A DNA stretch of 46,015 nucleotides from Bacteroidales bacterium UBA1195 (GCA_002309855.1 DBYD01000022.1:1-46015); one strand, 5' to 3'. Shown: positions 30,115 through 40,335, counted from the stretch's first letter. Program-made: numbers and translations. The notes: generated by a model from the sequence alone, not told the origin.

Positions 30115-33100
30115 TTATAATTGTGAGAAATTGATTTTCAAGCTGATTCCGGATTCAATCCGCAAGTTCTTGTAGGTGGAGGAGAGAACCGGTGTGGTAA
30201 GTGTATGCTCGTAGAAGGCCGCCAGCGAAATCTCCTTGGTCAGCTGGTATTCGGCTGTGAAGTCGATGTAAAGGATTTTCTGTCCGGCAGACGGCAGGTT
30301 CAGATCCTCCTCGATTTTACGCAGCATTGTCTTGCTGTCACGCAGCGAGACGCTGACATTCAGGACCAGGTCGGCAATGCTCTGCTTGCGCACCCCGGCG
30401 AAGTTGTAGGTCACCTTCAGATCCTTGAAACGGTAGCCCGCCCCGATGACAAACTCGTTGTTGGTCATCTCGGTTATCTGGAAAGCGGCTGTGCTCAGAG
30501 TCACCGTACGTGATTTTTTCCAGGAGGTCTTGAACTGGAAATTGTTCTTCATCTTCACATCCACCCCGACAATGGGGTTCATGTTCTCGGTCAGCGACAT
30601 CTGGCCGAACTCATATTGTGAGATGAAGTTGTCCAATGCGTCGCGCATGGACTGGAGGCTACCCTCCGCATCGTTATATACAAGATTGGTGGCATAGGAA
30701 CCGATCTGATACACGCAGGTGTAGGCATGGCTCAACGTCACGCTCTGGAAGATCTTGTCCAATCCGGGAATACGGGAGAGACCGTTGTAGTTGATATTCC
30801 AGTTTGGCAGCGGGAAATTCATGAAGGGTGATGAGACTCCGATCTGATACGGATCCTTTCCCAGATAGGCGGAGAGGAAGGCATAGCTCAGCACATCCTG
30901 GCTTGAGGAGCCGTAGCCGTCCGGGAAATCGCCGTTGCCCCGCACATAATAGGGCTGCTCGGAGGAGCGGTAATCCGCCAGACGGTCGGCTATTATCCGA
31001 CGGTTGGTCTTGAACTGCTCGAACACCGCGTTGGTGTTCCGCGCCCCATCCTTCACAAAGAAGGTGGAGAGCCCTATTGTGGAAATGCTGAAATTGCCGG
31101 TCCGCTGTGCCGTATAGGTACCGTAAGTCCCGCTCAAGCTGTCATACAAATAATTGTATTGGTATATATTGCTGTAGACGCGGTTCCCGGTCACCCGGAT
31201 GCGGAAATCGCGCATCGGCTCCATTGTCACCTGGAACTGCATGTTGGTGTTTGTGCGCTGCTGGAACGGGGCGTTCAGCATTTGAGAGGTGGTGAGCCAG
31301 CTGTTCTGCATGGCCAAAGCGTCCACATCGCCCTGCGCTCCGAACACAAAGCCGAACCCCGGCGCATAACTGTTGCTGAACGACACGCCGAAGGCATCCG
31401 GCTCGAACATGAAGCCGGGCAGCAGCGTGGCATTACCCTCGGTATAGGAGAAACTGGCGTTCTTCAACAGCATTGCCAGCCGGAGGAAATTGTCAAGAAT
31501 CTCCTTGCCGATATTAGGCGGCTGAACTGCAGATGTTTTGGCCGAATCGTTTTTCGTCCGCATCTGCAGGGCCTCCTGTCTGGATTTGAGAATCGGCTTG
31601 TCGTGCAGACTGCTGCCGAATGTGCCGCGGTTAACCTTCTGCAAATATTTGGATTTGTTGTACAAACCGGTGAAATTGGCAGTCAGGGTGAACTGCTTGC
31701 TGTTGCTGTTCTCAACATCGTTGCCGACATAGCTGACGGCCGGTGCCGCCGCAGTCCAGCCGTAGGTGGAGCCGTAACGGACCGAGGAGGTTATCCAGGA
31801 GAGTCCCGGCAGCTTGTTTATAGGCAGCTGGTAGCTGACATTGAAACGCTGTTTATAAAGGTTCATACGTCCCAACGTGGACACATTCCGCCAGATGGAA
31901 TCCTTTTTCTCACGAGTGTCTATCCGGCCCTGAGGCTCATCAACCACAGCATCCGCCTCAGCTGAGAAGGTCATTTTCAGGGACTGCGTCAGATCCCAGG
32001 TAAGATCATAGTCGCGCGACCATTCGATGTTCTTTGTGAACATCGGGTCGGTGATGATTATTCCGGCACTGCGGTTCCGCAACTTGCTCTCGTTGTAGGT
32101 GCGGTACATCTCCGTATTGAACGAAAAGGACTTTGGCAGCAGGTAGAAGTTGAAGTCGGTGATAAGTTTCAGCGCCTTGCTTTTTGAAAGATTCTCAAAC
32201 GGCTTGTAGTTTTTAGGATTTGCAGAATAGGAATAGCCGAGAACACCCTTGTGGGTGTGCAGGTCGTCGTATTCGTAATCCTCGTCACGCCGCTTTTCCT
32301 GCGTGTAGGCGTATGTGGCGTAAAAGTTCTCGATGTCCCACAGGTGGCTCTTGTCCTTGCCCTCACCCCTGTTTTTACGCAGGTTTACAATATTAAAGTT
32401 ATGGCGGGTCACCAGATCTACATTCTGCGCCTTTATGGAGTCACGCTCCGCACGGGTGGCGTAGGTCTTCAGATCCTCCTTCAGCTTCACATCCGGATTC
32501 AGGGTGTTGTACTCCGGAGTGGCGGCGTTCCGGGAATAGTCGTAATGCAGCGGGATGCTCACGTTCCATTTCGGGGGGAGCAGCTTGCCCATCTCCAGGT
32601 TTGTGGCGAAACTGAGTGCGGTGGTGGTCTCATCCTGCCTCCCGTAGGTTGTGGACTCCAACGGTCCGAACCCCGCCGTCTTGATGCAGGCGGCAGCCGC
32701 GACATCGCCCAGGTCGGCGAGGTTCACTGTCAGATTGCCACGGGCCGCCCAACCGGAGGATTCGTCAAAATCACCAAGGCGCAGTTCATTGACCCAGACC
32801 TCCACCGATTTCGGCAGCATGTCATCGTCATCGGAGAGCGAACGTTTTTTCGGATTGCGCAGACCCATCAGAATCACATTGACATCCGCCAGGTTGGGAT
32901 TGCCCTTCACATAGATCATCCTCTCCCCGTCCGGCACGGCGTACCGCTCGTTGATGGGATAGGATGAGCCGCTGCGGTTTGCGATGTTCCGCTCCTGCTT
33001 GGCGTCTATCAGCTGTTGGAGATGTATTGCGATCTTGTTGGCCACAGGCCATATCAGTGAGGTGTCCGTTGTGTACCACGGCGTGTAGACCAACGGGATC

Positions 33101-36100
33101 TCATATTCGTAATAGTTGTTGGTGGCGTCTGTTCCCAACCGGATGAAGAAGGTCATGTCGTTGGGTTTGTTGTTGTCAGAGGCCTCCACATTCTCCGCAT
33201 GGAGGTAGAAGCGCAGTTCGCCGAAGCGGCGCAGGTCGTAGGTGCAGTTCTTGTAGACCGCGCGGGCATCGCCGTCCATGATGTTCAAAGCCTTCAGGAC
33301 CAGGCTCTGTTCATTCCTCTCTGAGATATTGCTGGTGGTGGTGTACCATTTTTCACGCTCCAACCCTCCAGGCAACCTGTAAGGCACCGGTTCACGGTAA
33401 TAGTTCTCCTCCAAATTCAGGGTGGATACCGAAAAGTTGCCGGTATTGTCTCCTGGATATTCACCATCCTCCTTCAGGTCATCGGTGCAGGTGCGCCAAT
33501 CGCCACGGACAAGTTCAAGGGTGGCGAAACGAAGAACCACAGGATCGCTGAAGCCCTTCAGGAACATACGGATAAAACGTATCGAGGAGAAATCGTGCAG
33601 GTTGCCGATTACAGCATCCGGCGACTTGACCGGCACCTTGAACTGATACCACTTCACCGTGACAGTCGAACCGTCATCCAGCTGCACGTTGTTGTTCTCC
33701 ATAACATCGGTGATGTAGCCCTCGCCGATTTTCATTTTGTCGGGTGAAAGGTTGATGACGTACTGGTAATAACGCTCATCCTCATTAAGCGTGTTGTCGT
33801 TGTTGATATCCTCCATGTTCGGCATGGATGAGGACTGTGTCGGATAGGACTCCGGATTGTCGCTGTCGGTCGGGGAGTTGCCCTCCGTGTTGTTGAAATA
33901 CTTGTACCGGCGGGTAATCTTGTAATCCCATCCGTCATAGTCAGAGCCGCGGAAATAGTGGTAGTTGTCCGCTGAAGGGTCAGCCTCGAAGGCAGCATAG
34001 ACCGCAGGGGAAAGGATGTTCTTGACAGTGGCCAGATAGTTGGCGTAATGACGTTTCTCCATCTCGTCCTGCAGGCCGTCATAGCCGACATCCTGATATT
34101 TGCGTGATGTGACCTCTGTGGAGAAGGCGGTCACAATGGACTGGCTCAGCGGCACACGTCCCCAGATGGTGGTGTCCACGCCGGTCAGGCTGCCGTCTTC
34201 AGGCAGGCCATGCTCGAAACTCTTGCGCCCGTCGCGCAGGATATCCTCTGAAATGTCACCCAAGTTAATATAGAGCTGACCTCCGGAATGTGTCGGATTT
34301 TCGTAGAACGGATCCATCATCCAGAACTCAAGGTACTCAACATTGCTGACCTCAAAGTTGGTGTTGTCCAGCTTGCGCATGATACCGCCCCATCGTGAGG
34401 AGGGGTTCTTAAGCGTACCGTCCGCATTCAAACCGGATGAGACACCTGCGACGCCGTATGTGTCGAAGTTGTAAGGTCCCCTCTCGGACGGATAGAACGC
34501 CAGATTGAACACCGACAGGTAAGGATCCTCGCTGGTGGCGTCCACACTGCGGTAGGGAAAGACCTCCTTGATCAGCACACGGCGGGCATACATGTCGGAC
34601 TTGTCCGCGCTGGTGATGTTGTCAGGCGTGCTGCGGCTGTTGTTATGGAAAAGCGGGTCAATAACATACCATGAGAGAAGGGCGCGGTTGTAGCCGTATT
34701 GCAGGCCGGTACCGATGGCCGCCTCCGGGAACATCCCCGAACGGGTCTGGTTCTGCGGAGTGGAGGCGAGATGCCACATGCCGACTGTGGTAAGGGTGCT
34801 GCTGGTCTGCGCAGCCTCAAAGTCGTCGATGTAAAGCGCGGCGGACTCCTTCTTGCCGATACTGCGGGAATAACCCGGAAGGAACTGGGCGAACTCACCG
34901 TCAAACTTGATGGTGGAGACCTGTTTTGAGCTATAATTCGGCAAATAGTTCAACCAGTTTGTTATGCTTTGGGACTCCTTCTCAAAGGCAGTGTTGAATC
35001 CCCAGATGGTGTTGTTTATCGGCTCCTCGCCGAAATTTACCTTGAAGGTTTCAGAGCGTTCGCTCAAATTCAACAGCGTGGCACCCACCATGAAATTCCT
35101 GCTGAAATTATAGTCCGCATGCAGACCGATCATGGTCTGGGTGGTGCCGAGCGAATTCTCACTCTCGACCGACACGGTGATGGGCGTTCCGGACTGCAGA
35201 TAATTCTCGTTTATGATACGGACAGTCCCGGCAGTGTAATCGACCGTATAGTCCGTGCCCTCCGTCAGGACAATACCGCCGGCCAGCACAGTCACCGAAC
35301 CGGGAGAGACATTGTAGGCACCCAGCGAGATGTCCGCGCCGTAGGAGGACTTGTAACGCCCCTCCAGATAGAACTTGTTACGGTTGGAATACTGCTGTGC
35401 CAAAGTTTTTGTCAGGGAATAGAGCGAATCGTATGCGTAAAGGTCGCCCGCACCGGGACTCCCCTTCAACGCCTCGCGCAAATCCTTGCCGAACGGCTCC
35501 GGTGTCGGGAAGAAGATCTTGCCGGATTCCGATTGTATGGTACCGCCTTCGGTTGCAGCCTTGTCGATAAAGTCAAACACTCCGTCGGAATATTCGGCAA
35601 GCTGGCTGTTCAACCGGTCCAATCCCAGAATACGGATCAGGGAGACACCCTGCAGGGACTCCTCCACATTGGTGAAATAGCCTTTGCCCACGCCGTCATC
35701 CTCGCCTTTGTACAGCACATTCAGCCGGAAATCATCCTTGGAGACCTGATAGGCACCCAGGGAATAGACATTTTTCATCATCAGTTTCCACAAGGGAATC
35801 CGAGTGTTGATGGCGGTGCTGCGTAACAATTTCACAATGATGCAGCCCGGCGCCACCACCTCGTTGGAGAACTGCCCGACCTGATACACATTCGGGTCAC
35901 CGTTGATGGTATACTGGAAGGCCACCGCAAGCACCTGGTCCGAATTGAGCCGCGTGTTCAGCGAGATAAAGCCCAACTTCGGATTGAAAGTGTATTCGTT
36001 TGAAGTCAGCAAACGTGCTGATTCTATTTTCTCGAAATCCACACCTGAGGTCATGCCGCCGCGGTAAGTCTTCAGATAGGTTGAAACATTGCTGATGCTG

Positions 36101-37338
36101 CGCATCTGGCTGTAGTCGATTCCCTGCAGGAAATCGTTGGCATTGCTGTCGGGATAGCCGCCCGGCAGATGATTGGAACTTATGCCCCTGTTGTAGGGGT
36201 TTGCCTCACCCAAATCGGTGATGGCAATGATGTTACGGTTCTGCTCAACAGCCGAGCCAATGTTGGTTTTCCACACCTCAATACGGGTGATGGTTATGCG
36301 CGAGTTGATCAGCGGCAGCGTTTTCATCGCCTCGGCATAGTGCTCGTAGAAATATTGTGCGATGAAAAAGTGCTTGTCCTCCTCGTAATCGTCCGCCTTG
36401 AACTCATACTCGGTATATTCCGAACCGTTCTCCAGCTGGATCTGACGTTTGTCGCCCTTCTTCTGCGACACGACCGTAGTGAGCATCAGTTTGCCGAACT
36501 GCGTCTGGACCTTGGCACCGAAAAGGTTCTGCGAGCCCTCTATCAGCGTGCTGGTCAGAGGCATGTTAATGTTACCGAACTCCAGAAGCTTTATGATCTC
36601 ATCCTCCTTGCCCTCATAATTCAGCTTGAACTTGTTCTCGTCCAACAGGGAGACCTGTTTTGACTTGAAGTTCATGTCATAGTGGATCTTGTCCCCGATG
36701 CTGGCCTTAAGGCTCAACTGTATGTCCTCATCGAAATCGAAACGGGTCTGCCTCCGTTGGTTCACAGCAAGATTCTTGTTGTCAGTCCGATTATGCTCGA
36801 TGCCGAACCTCATTTCGATGGAACCGGTCGGCCGGATGTCTATCTTGCTGCTGCCGAAAATATCCTCGAACACTTCGCCCGGAATGCGGATCTGCGGAAG
36901 GAAACCGCGGCTGCCGGTATCCTCCTTGCCAACCCCGGCACGCTCGCGCCAGTATTTCCGCATTGCGGCATCCATGTCGTACTGCAGATATTCCCCGACT
37001 GACATTTCCGTAGGCGGGCCGTAAGGGGTATTGCCAATCTTGCGCTGCAGCTGGTAGCTGTTGGTCACAGGATCGTAGACAACCTCCGTGGTGACGTTTT
37101 TCGGATCCTTCAGTTGGAGCGGATGCGCCTTGCTGCGATCCAGAGGATTGGTCGGTATGCCGCGCACCTTCACCTTGGGCTTCGGTGTGACGGGCGTGTC
37201 CGCCGGATTGATGGCGCTCCGTGGTGTGGTATCCGGCAAACCCTCCACATGATGATGTGGCGGAAGGAATACGAACCATCCCCCGAACAACCAGGAAAAG
37301 ACAAAAGCGGCAACCGCTATATTCAGGACTCTTCTCAC
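30115..37338 (-). CDS. sprA: T9SS outer-membrane translocon SprA/Sov
   Basis: A 2407-residue protein, the giant beta-barrel through which T9SS cargo crosses the outer membrane. It starts with a signal-anchor-like segment (MRRVLNIAVAAFVFSWLFGG), a Pro-rich stretch and the conserved SprA N-terminal region (YLQYDMDAAMRKYWRERAGV; QIRIPGEVFEDIFGSSKIDI; GSIEMRFGIEHNRTDN). Many barrel strands and large periplasmic/extracellular loops follow (YIDDFEAAQTSSTL; YLEFWMMDPFYENPTHSGG; VEVWVNELRLGDFDESSGW). It ends with strand LRIESGISLKINFSQL. The size fits the family (about 2400-2500). No interruption is seen. It lies 17 bp after ruvA and 13 bp before prfB on the same strand. Confidence 0.97.
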   Translation of the reverse strand: MRRVLNIAVAAFVFSWLFGGWFVFLPPHHHVEGLPDTTPRSAINPADTPVTPKPKVKVRGIPTNPLDRSKAHPLQLKDPKNVTTEVVYDPVTNSYQLQRKIGNTPYGPPTEMSVGEYLQYDMDAAMRKYWRERAGVGKEDTGSRGFLPQIRIPGEVFEDIFGSSKIDIRPTGSIEMRFGIEHNRTDNKNLAVNQRRQTRFDFDEDIQLSLKASIGDKIHYDMNFKSKQVSLLDENKFKLNYEGKEDEIIKLLEFGNINMPLTSTLIEGSQNLFGAKVQTQFGKLMLTTVVSQKKGDKRQIQLENGSEYTEYEFKADDYEEDKHFFIAQYFYEHYAEAMKTLPLINSRITITRIEVWKTNIGSAVEQNRNIIAITDLGEANPYNRGISSNHLPGGYPDSNANDFLQGIDYSQMRSISNVSTYLKTYRGGMTSGVDFEKIESARLLTSNEYTFNPKLGFISLNTRLNSDQVLAVAFQYTINGDPNVYQVGQFSNEVVAPGCIIVKLLRSTAINTRIPLWKLMMKNVYSLGAYQVSKDDFRLNVLYKGEDDGVGKGYFTNVEESLQGVSLIRILGLDRLNSQLAEYSDGVFDFIDKAATEGGTIQSESGKIFFPTPEPFGKDLREALKGSPGAGDLYAYDSLYSLTKTLAQQYSNRNKFYLEGRYKSSYGADISLGAYNVSPGSVTVLAGGIVLTEGTDYTVDYTAGTVRIINENYLQSGTPITVSVESENSLGTTQTMIGLHADYNFSRNFMVGATLLNLSERSETFKVNFGEEPINNTIWGFNTAFEKESQSITNWLNYLPNYSSKQVSTIKFDGEFAQFLPGYSRSIGKKESAALYIDDFEAAQTSSTLTTVGMWHLASTPQNQTRSGMFPEAAIGTGLQYGYNRALLSWYVIDPLFHNNSRSTPDNITSADKSDMYARRVLIKEVFPYRSVDATSEDPYLSVFNLAFYPSERGPYNFDTYGVAGVSSGLNADGTLKNPSSRWGGIMRKLDNTNFEVSNVEYLEFWMMDPFYENPTHSGGQLYINLGDISEDILRDGRKSFEHGLPEDGSLTGVDTTIWGRVPLSQSIVTAFSTEVTSRKYQDVGYDGLQDEMEKRHYANYLATVKNILSPAVYAAFEADPSADNYHYFRGSDYDGWDYKITRRYKYFNNTEGNSPTDSDNPESYPTQSSSMPNMEDINNDNTLNEDERYYQYVINLSPDKMKIGEGYITDVMENNNVQLDDGSTVTVKWYQFKVPVKSPDAVIGNLHDFSSIRFIRMFLKGFSDPVVLRFATLELVRGDWRTCTDDLKEDGEYPGDNTGNFSVSTLNLEENYYREPVPYRLPGGLEREKWYTTTSNISERNEQSLVLKALNIMDGDARAVYKNCTYDLRRFGELRFYLHAENVEASDNNKPNDMTFFIRLGTDATNNYYEYEIPLVYTPWYTTDTSLIWPVANKIAIHLQQLIDAKQERNIANRSGSSYPINERYAVPDGERMIYVKGNPNLADVNVILMGLRNPKKRSLSDDDDMLPKSVEVWVNELRLGDFDESSGWAARGNLTVNLADLGDVAAAACIKTAGFGPLESTTYGRQDETTTALSFATNLEMGKLLPPKWNVSIPLHYDYSRNAATPEYNTLNPDVKLKEDLKTYATRAERDSIKAQNVDLVTRHNFNIVNLRKNRGEGKDKSHLWDIENFYATYAYTQEKRRDEDYEYDDLHTHKGVLGYSYSANPKNYKPFENLSKSKALKLITDFNFYLLPKSFSFNTEMYRTYNESKLRNRSAGIIITDPMFTKNIEWSRDYDLTWDLTQSLKMTFSAEADAVVDEPQGRIDTREKKDSIWRNVSTLGRMNLYKQRFNVSYQLPINKLPGLSWITSSVRYGSTYGWTAAAPAVSYVGNDVENSNSKQFTLTANFTGLYNKSKYLQKVNRGTFGSSLHDKPILKSRQEALQMRTKNDSAKTSAVQPPNIGKEILDNFLRLAMLLKNASFSYTEGNATLLPGFMFEPDAFGVSFSNSYAPGFGFVFGAQGDVDALAMQNSWLTTSQMLNAPFQQRTNTNMQFQVTMEPMRDFRIRVTGNRVYSNIYQYNYLYDSLSGTYGTYTAQRTGNFSISTIGLSTFFVKDGARNTNAVFEQFKTNRRIIADRLADYRSSEQPYYVRGNGDFPDGYGSSSQDVLSYAFLSAYLGKDPYQIGVSSPFMNFPLPNWNINYNGLSRIPGLDKIFQSVTLSHAYTCVYQIGSYATNLVYNDAEGSLQSMRDALDNFISQYEFGQMSLTENMNPIVGVDVKMKNNFQFKTSWKKSRTVTLSTAAFQITEMTNNEFVIGAGYRFKDLKVTYNFAGVRKQSIADLVLNVSVSLRDSKTMLRKIEEDLNLPSAGQKILYIDFTAEYQLTKEISLAAFYEHTLTTPVLSSTYKNLRIESGISLKINFSQL

Positions 37339-37355
37339 GCTTCCTTTTTAGGTGT

Positions 37356-37949
37356 TTACAACATTTTTAATGCCTGTCGGATAATCTCCTCCACCGGCAG
37401 TTCCGCACCATCCGACTTCAGCACCTGCTGGACGGCTTTTGCGGCCACCGGCTTGGAAAATCCCAACTGGACTAAAGCGGATAACGCCTCTTCTGCGGAT
37501 ATATTGTCCGGCACCAAATTATTTTTTGGTGTAATTTCCGGTGACATTTTAAGTATTTTCTCTTTCAGCTCCAACACAACGCGTTGTGCGGTCTTGGCAC
37601 CAACCCCTTTAATGGACTGGACCATTCTGGTGTCTCCGGCGGCAATGTGCGACGCAAGCTCCTCCGGCGGGAAGGCGGACAGCATCATTCTGGCAGTCCC
37701 GGCACCGATGCCTGAAACCGACAGCAACAGTCTGAACAGCTCCCGCTCGTATAGTCCGGCAAAACCGAAAAGGGACTGCGAATCCTCCTTGACCACAAAA
37801 TGGGTATACAGGCGGCAGCGCACTTTCTCATCCGGCAGCTGCGAATAGGTGTGCAGAGAAATATTGATCATGAAACCCACCCCGCCGCAGTCGATAACCG
37901 CATAGGTCGGAGTTTTTTCAAACAAAATGCCTTCAATGTGTGTGATCAT
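37356..37949 (-). CDS. ruvA: Holliday junction DNA helicase subunit RuvA
   Basis: A 197-residue protein that binds the four-way junction and recruits the RuvB motor. The N-terminal OB fold starts MITHIEGILFEKTPTYAVID. Two helix-hairpin-helix units (LLLSVSGIGAGTARMMLSAF; MVQSIKGVGAKTAQRVVLEL) and the C-terminal RuvB-binding helices (EEALSALVQLGFSKPVAAKA) follow. The start at 37949 matches the family N-terminus; 20 further upstream codons overlap the neighbouring gene and are not used. It is 4 bp after the acetyltransferase-like gene and 17 bp before sprA. Confidence 0.97.
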   Translation of the reverse strand: MITHIEGILFEKTPTYAVIDCGGVGFMINISLHTYSQLPDEKVRCRLYTHFVVKEDSQSLFGFAGLYERELFRLLLSVSGIGAGTARMMLSAFPPEELASHIAAGDTRMVQSIKGVGAKTAQRVVLELKEKILKMSPEITPKNNLVPDNISAEEALSALVQLGFSKPVAAKAVQQVLKSDGAELPVEEIIRQALKML

Positions 37950-37953
37950 GGAT

Positions 37954-39120
37954 TCAAACTTTTGAGTCAAATTCCGGTTCGACATAGGCCGCCTGGCGTG
38001 CGGCGTCAAAATATTTTATATAGCAGCGCTTGCGCTTGTTCTGGACATGGTTGTAGCCCTTCCAGTTCTGGATGGCCTTACGGTTGTTCTCCAACATGCC
38101 TGTGGTGTCCACGGTGGTCATGCCGTATCTTATCATCACCGGATAGGTCTCGGCTATCAGCAGGCTGGCAACCCCCTTGGGCTGGTATTCCGGCAGCACG
38201 CCGGTAAGGAAGAGGTCGATCGTGTCGTTATTTTTACGGCTGCGCAGGATGGCAGGCAGGCCGCGCCACAGCCGCCCGTTCGCCTTCTGCAGCGCACGGC
38301 TCAAAGAGGGGACGGGCACAATGGCGCCCACAAGCTCGCCCTCCGCATTCTTCACAATATGCACAAATTCCGGATTGATGACAGAGACATAGGTGTCAAG
38401 CAGATAGTCAATCTGCGCATCGTCAAAGGCGATGAAGGAGAAGAGGTCGTCAAACGCGATGTTGAAGACATGGAAAAAATCACGACCGTAACGGCGCATC
38501 TCCTCCCTGTCATGCATCTGCTCCACCGTCAGGCCGAACCGCTGTTTCACCACACGTGAAAGCTGCACCGCCTTTGCCGGGACCTCCGGCTCCAGATAGA
38601 GGTTGAACTCAACCCAGTCCAGCAGCTTCTTATACCCCAGACGGGCAAAATGCTCCTTGTAGTACGGAAGATGGTATACCGAGGCGACCGAGGCCAATTG
38701 GTCAAAACCCTCCACCAGAACAGCCTGGGTATCCACATTGGAGAAGCCCAACGGCCCGACAACAGCCTCCATGCCACGGGCACGTATCCATTCCTCCGCC
38801 GTGCGGAACAGGGCATCCGAAACCTCCGCATCATCCACAAATTCCGGACGGGTTATGCGACCGTACTTCTCTCCGGTCTTGGCATTGTACCGGTGATGTA
38901 TGATGGCACCGATGCGCCCGACAATCTTTCCATTCTTGCGGGCCAGCCAGAAGCAGGTGTCGCAACCGTTGAAAAAAGGATTCTCCTCCGGATCAAGATC
39001 CTTTATTTCGGAACCGATCAGGGGCGGAACCCAATAGGGATTCCCCTTGTATATGGAAAAAGGCAGCTTTGCGAACTGCCGGCGCTGCCGCGCCGTCCTT
39101 ACCTCAATAATCTCAACCAT
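37954..39120 (-). CDS. GNAT-like acyltransferase (YghO-type)
   Basis: A 388-residue protein with the layout of the YghO-like family: FAKLPFSIYKGNPYWVPPL near the N-terminus, GKIVGRIGAIIHHRYN (a GNAT-like strand), EAVVGPLGFSNVDTQAVLVE, YYKEHFARLGYKKLLDWVEF and a second GNAT-like half with LVGAIVPVPSLSRAL and the late GVLPEYQPKGVASLLIAE. The closing ENNRKAIQNWKGYNHVQNKR is also typical. The substrate is unknown; amino-acid or lipid N-acylation is plausible. It precedes ruvA by 4 bp and follows the kinase-deaminase gene by 3 bp, as part of a minus-strand operon. Confidence 0.75.
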   Translation of the reverse strand: MVEIIEVRTARQRRQFAKLPFSIYKGNPYWVPPLIGSEIKDLDPEENPFFNGCDTCFWLARKNGKIVGRIGAIIHHRYNAKTGEKYGRITRPEFVDDAEVSDALFRTAEEWIRARGMEAVVGPLGFSNVDTQAVLVEGFDQLASVASVYHLPYYKEHFARLGYKKLLDWVEFNLYLEPEVPAKAVQLSRVVKQRFGLTVEQMHDREEMRRYGRDFFHVFNIAFDDLFSFIAFDDAQIDYLLDTYVSVINPEFVHIVKNAEGELVGAIVPVPSLSRALQKANGRLWRGLPAILRSRKNNDTIDLFLTGVLPEYQPKGVASLLIAETYPVMIRYGMTTVDTTGMLENNRKAIQNWKGYNHVQNKRKRCYIKYFDAARQAAYVEPEFDSKV

Positions 39121-39123
39121 CTG

Positions 39124-40179
39124 CTATTGTTTCGCGTATTGTAAAACTTCGTCATGCATGAACTCCAGGCTGATGCCGGCGTGACGGAACATCTCCTCAC
39201 TCTCCGCTCCCGCATGGTATTTCATCTCGCACACCACCCTGCGGATGCCGCAGTTGATGATCATCATGGCGCAGGTGCAGCACGGGGTCATCCGGCAATA
39301 GAGCGTGGCGCCCTCCAAAGAAATGCCTCTCTTGGCCGCCTGGCAGATGGCGTTCTGCTCCGCATGGACAGTCCGTGTGCAGTGGGTTGTGACGGTGCCG
39401 TCCTCATGCACCATCTGCTTCAGCTGGTGCCCCACTTCGTCACAATGCGGCATACCGATGGGAGAACCCACGTAGCCGGTCACAAGAATCTGACGGTCCT
39501 TAACCACCACACAGCCGCTGCGTCCGCGGTCGCAGGTGGCGCGCTTGGCCACCGTATTGGCGATTTCCATGAAATATTCGTCCCAGCTGGGGCGCACGTA
39601 GGGAACAGCGGGGACAGACTCCTTACCCTCAATCTCACGCATGGTCGCCTCCACCTGGCCGAACAGCTCCTCCATGGTGCCGTCGTTCCGGAAGCGGTAG
39701 TCCGCCAATTGGATGCAACGCTCCAGATTCTGCCGGTTCGGATCGGTGGAGCGGAATTCCCGCTCCTCATTGGCCACAAAAGTTTCAAAACTGATATGGT
39801 CCGTTTCTGAGCCGCGCAGGTGCACCCTCTCGTACCGGCACTTCCGGTCCGCATCGACCGCGAAGAGGTAGAAATGCGGTTTCTGGCGCAAGGAAAGCAC
39901 CTCCCCTTCGGCCCGCACGCTCTCAATAACCGCATTGCATCCCTCCTGCAACGCCCGCTTGTACAGTTCATCTGTAATAAAGGATGCGGAATGGGCGGCA
40001 CGCAGCGCATTGCCCACAGCAGTCATGGAATCGCGGTTCTCCGGCATCCCCGCCTTACGGATGATTTCCAGCAGGTATTCCCTGACAGAATAGTGCCGGA
40101 ATCCGCACTTTTGCACCAGATATTCGACAACGGTACCCTTCCCTGCACCGATTGTCCCTGTTATTCCGATTACAATCAT
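39124..40179 (-). CDS. P-loop kinase-like domain fused to a dCMP-type deaminase
   Basis: A 351-residue two-domain protein. The first domain (about 1-185) is a nucleoside-kinase-like P-loop NTPase: GITGTIGAGKGTVVEYLVQ, then FYLFAVDADRKCRYERVHLR. The second is a zinc cytidine/dCMP deaminase with HAEQNAI (His272, Glu274) and PCCTC (Cys300, Cys303) and a preceding YVGSPIGMPHCDEVGHQL loop. A dCMP deaminase makes dUMP for thymidylate synthesis. The same kinase-deaminase order is known from anti-phage dCTP/dCMP deaminases, which deplete deoxycytidine nucleotides. This copy heads an operon of core genes with its own promoter, which favours metabolism, but a defence role is open. Confidence 0.85.
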   Translation of the reverse strand: MIVIGITGTIGAGKGTVVEYLVQKCGFRHYSVREYLLEIIRKAGMPENRDSMTAVGNALRAAHSASFITDELYKRALQEGCNAVIESVRAEGEVLSLRQKPHFYLFAVDADRKCRYERVHLRGSETDHISFETFVANEEREFRSTDPNRQNLERCIQLADYRFRNDGTMEELFGQVEATMREIEGKESVPAVPYVRPSWDEYFMEIANTVAKRATCDRGRSGCVVVKDRQILVTGYVGSPIGMPHCDEVGHQLKQMVHEDGTVTTHCTRTVHAEQNAICQAAKRGISLEGATLYCRMTPCCTCAMMIINCGIRRVVCEMKYHAGAESEEMFRHAGISLEFMHDEVLQYAKQ

Positions 40180-40238
40180 TTCATTATCAATTTATTAAAA
40201 ATAGCGCAACCGTTTTTTCAAACTGTCGGGCAAATTTG

Positions 40239-40246
40239 CAAAGATA
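40239..40246 (-). promoter_or_regulatory. -7 promoter box for the minus-strand operon starting at 40179
   Basis: On the minus strand TATCTTTG followed by CAAATTTG, a match to TAnnTTTG, about 60 nt before the start codon of the kinase-deaminase gene. Confidence 0.65.
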
Positions 40247-40327
40247 ATCAAAAATTGTATAAAATCTGAAAATCCTGCCGTGACATTTTCTATGCGTCAG
40301 ACCCTCCTCACGTATTGGAAAAAGTGC

Positions 40328-40335
40328 TATCTTTG
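40328..40335 (+). promoter_or_regulatory. -7 promoter box for the GH123-like gene
   Basis: TATCTTTG followed by CATTC, matching TAnnTTTG, 28 nt before the ATG at 40364. With the box at 40239-40246 it makes a divergent promoter region. Confidence 0.65.

Noticed and set aside
31159..31965. Antisense open frames within sprA (also 34969-35826)
   Set aside because: They have no start context, no motifs and lie wholly inside a 2407-codon gene with a clear family match.
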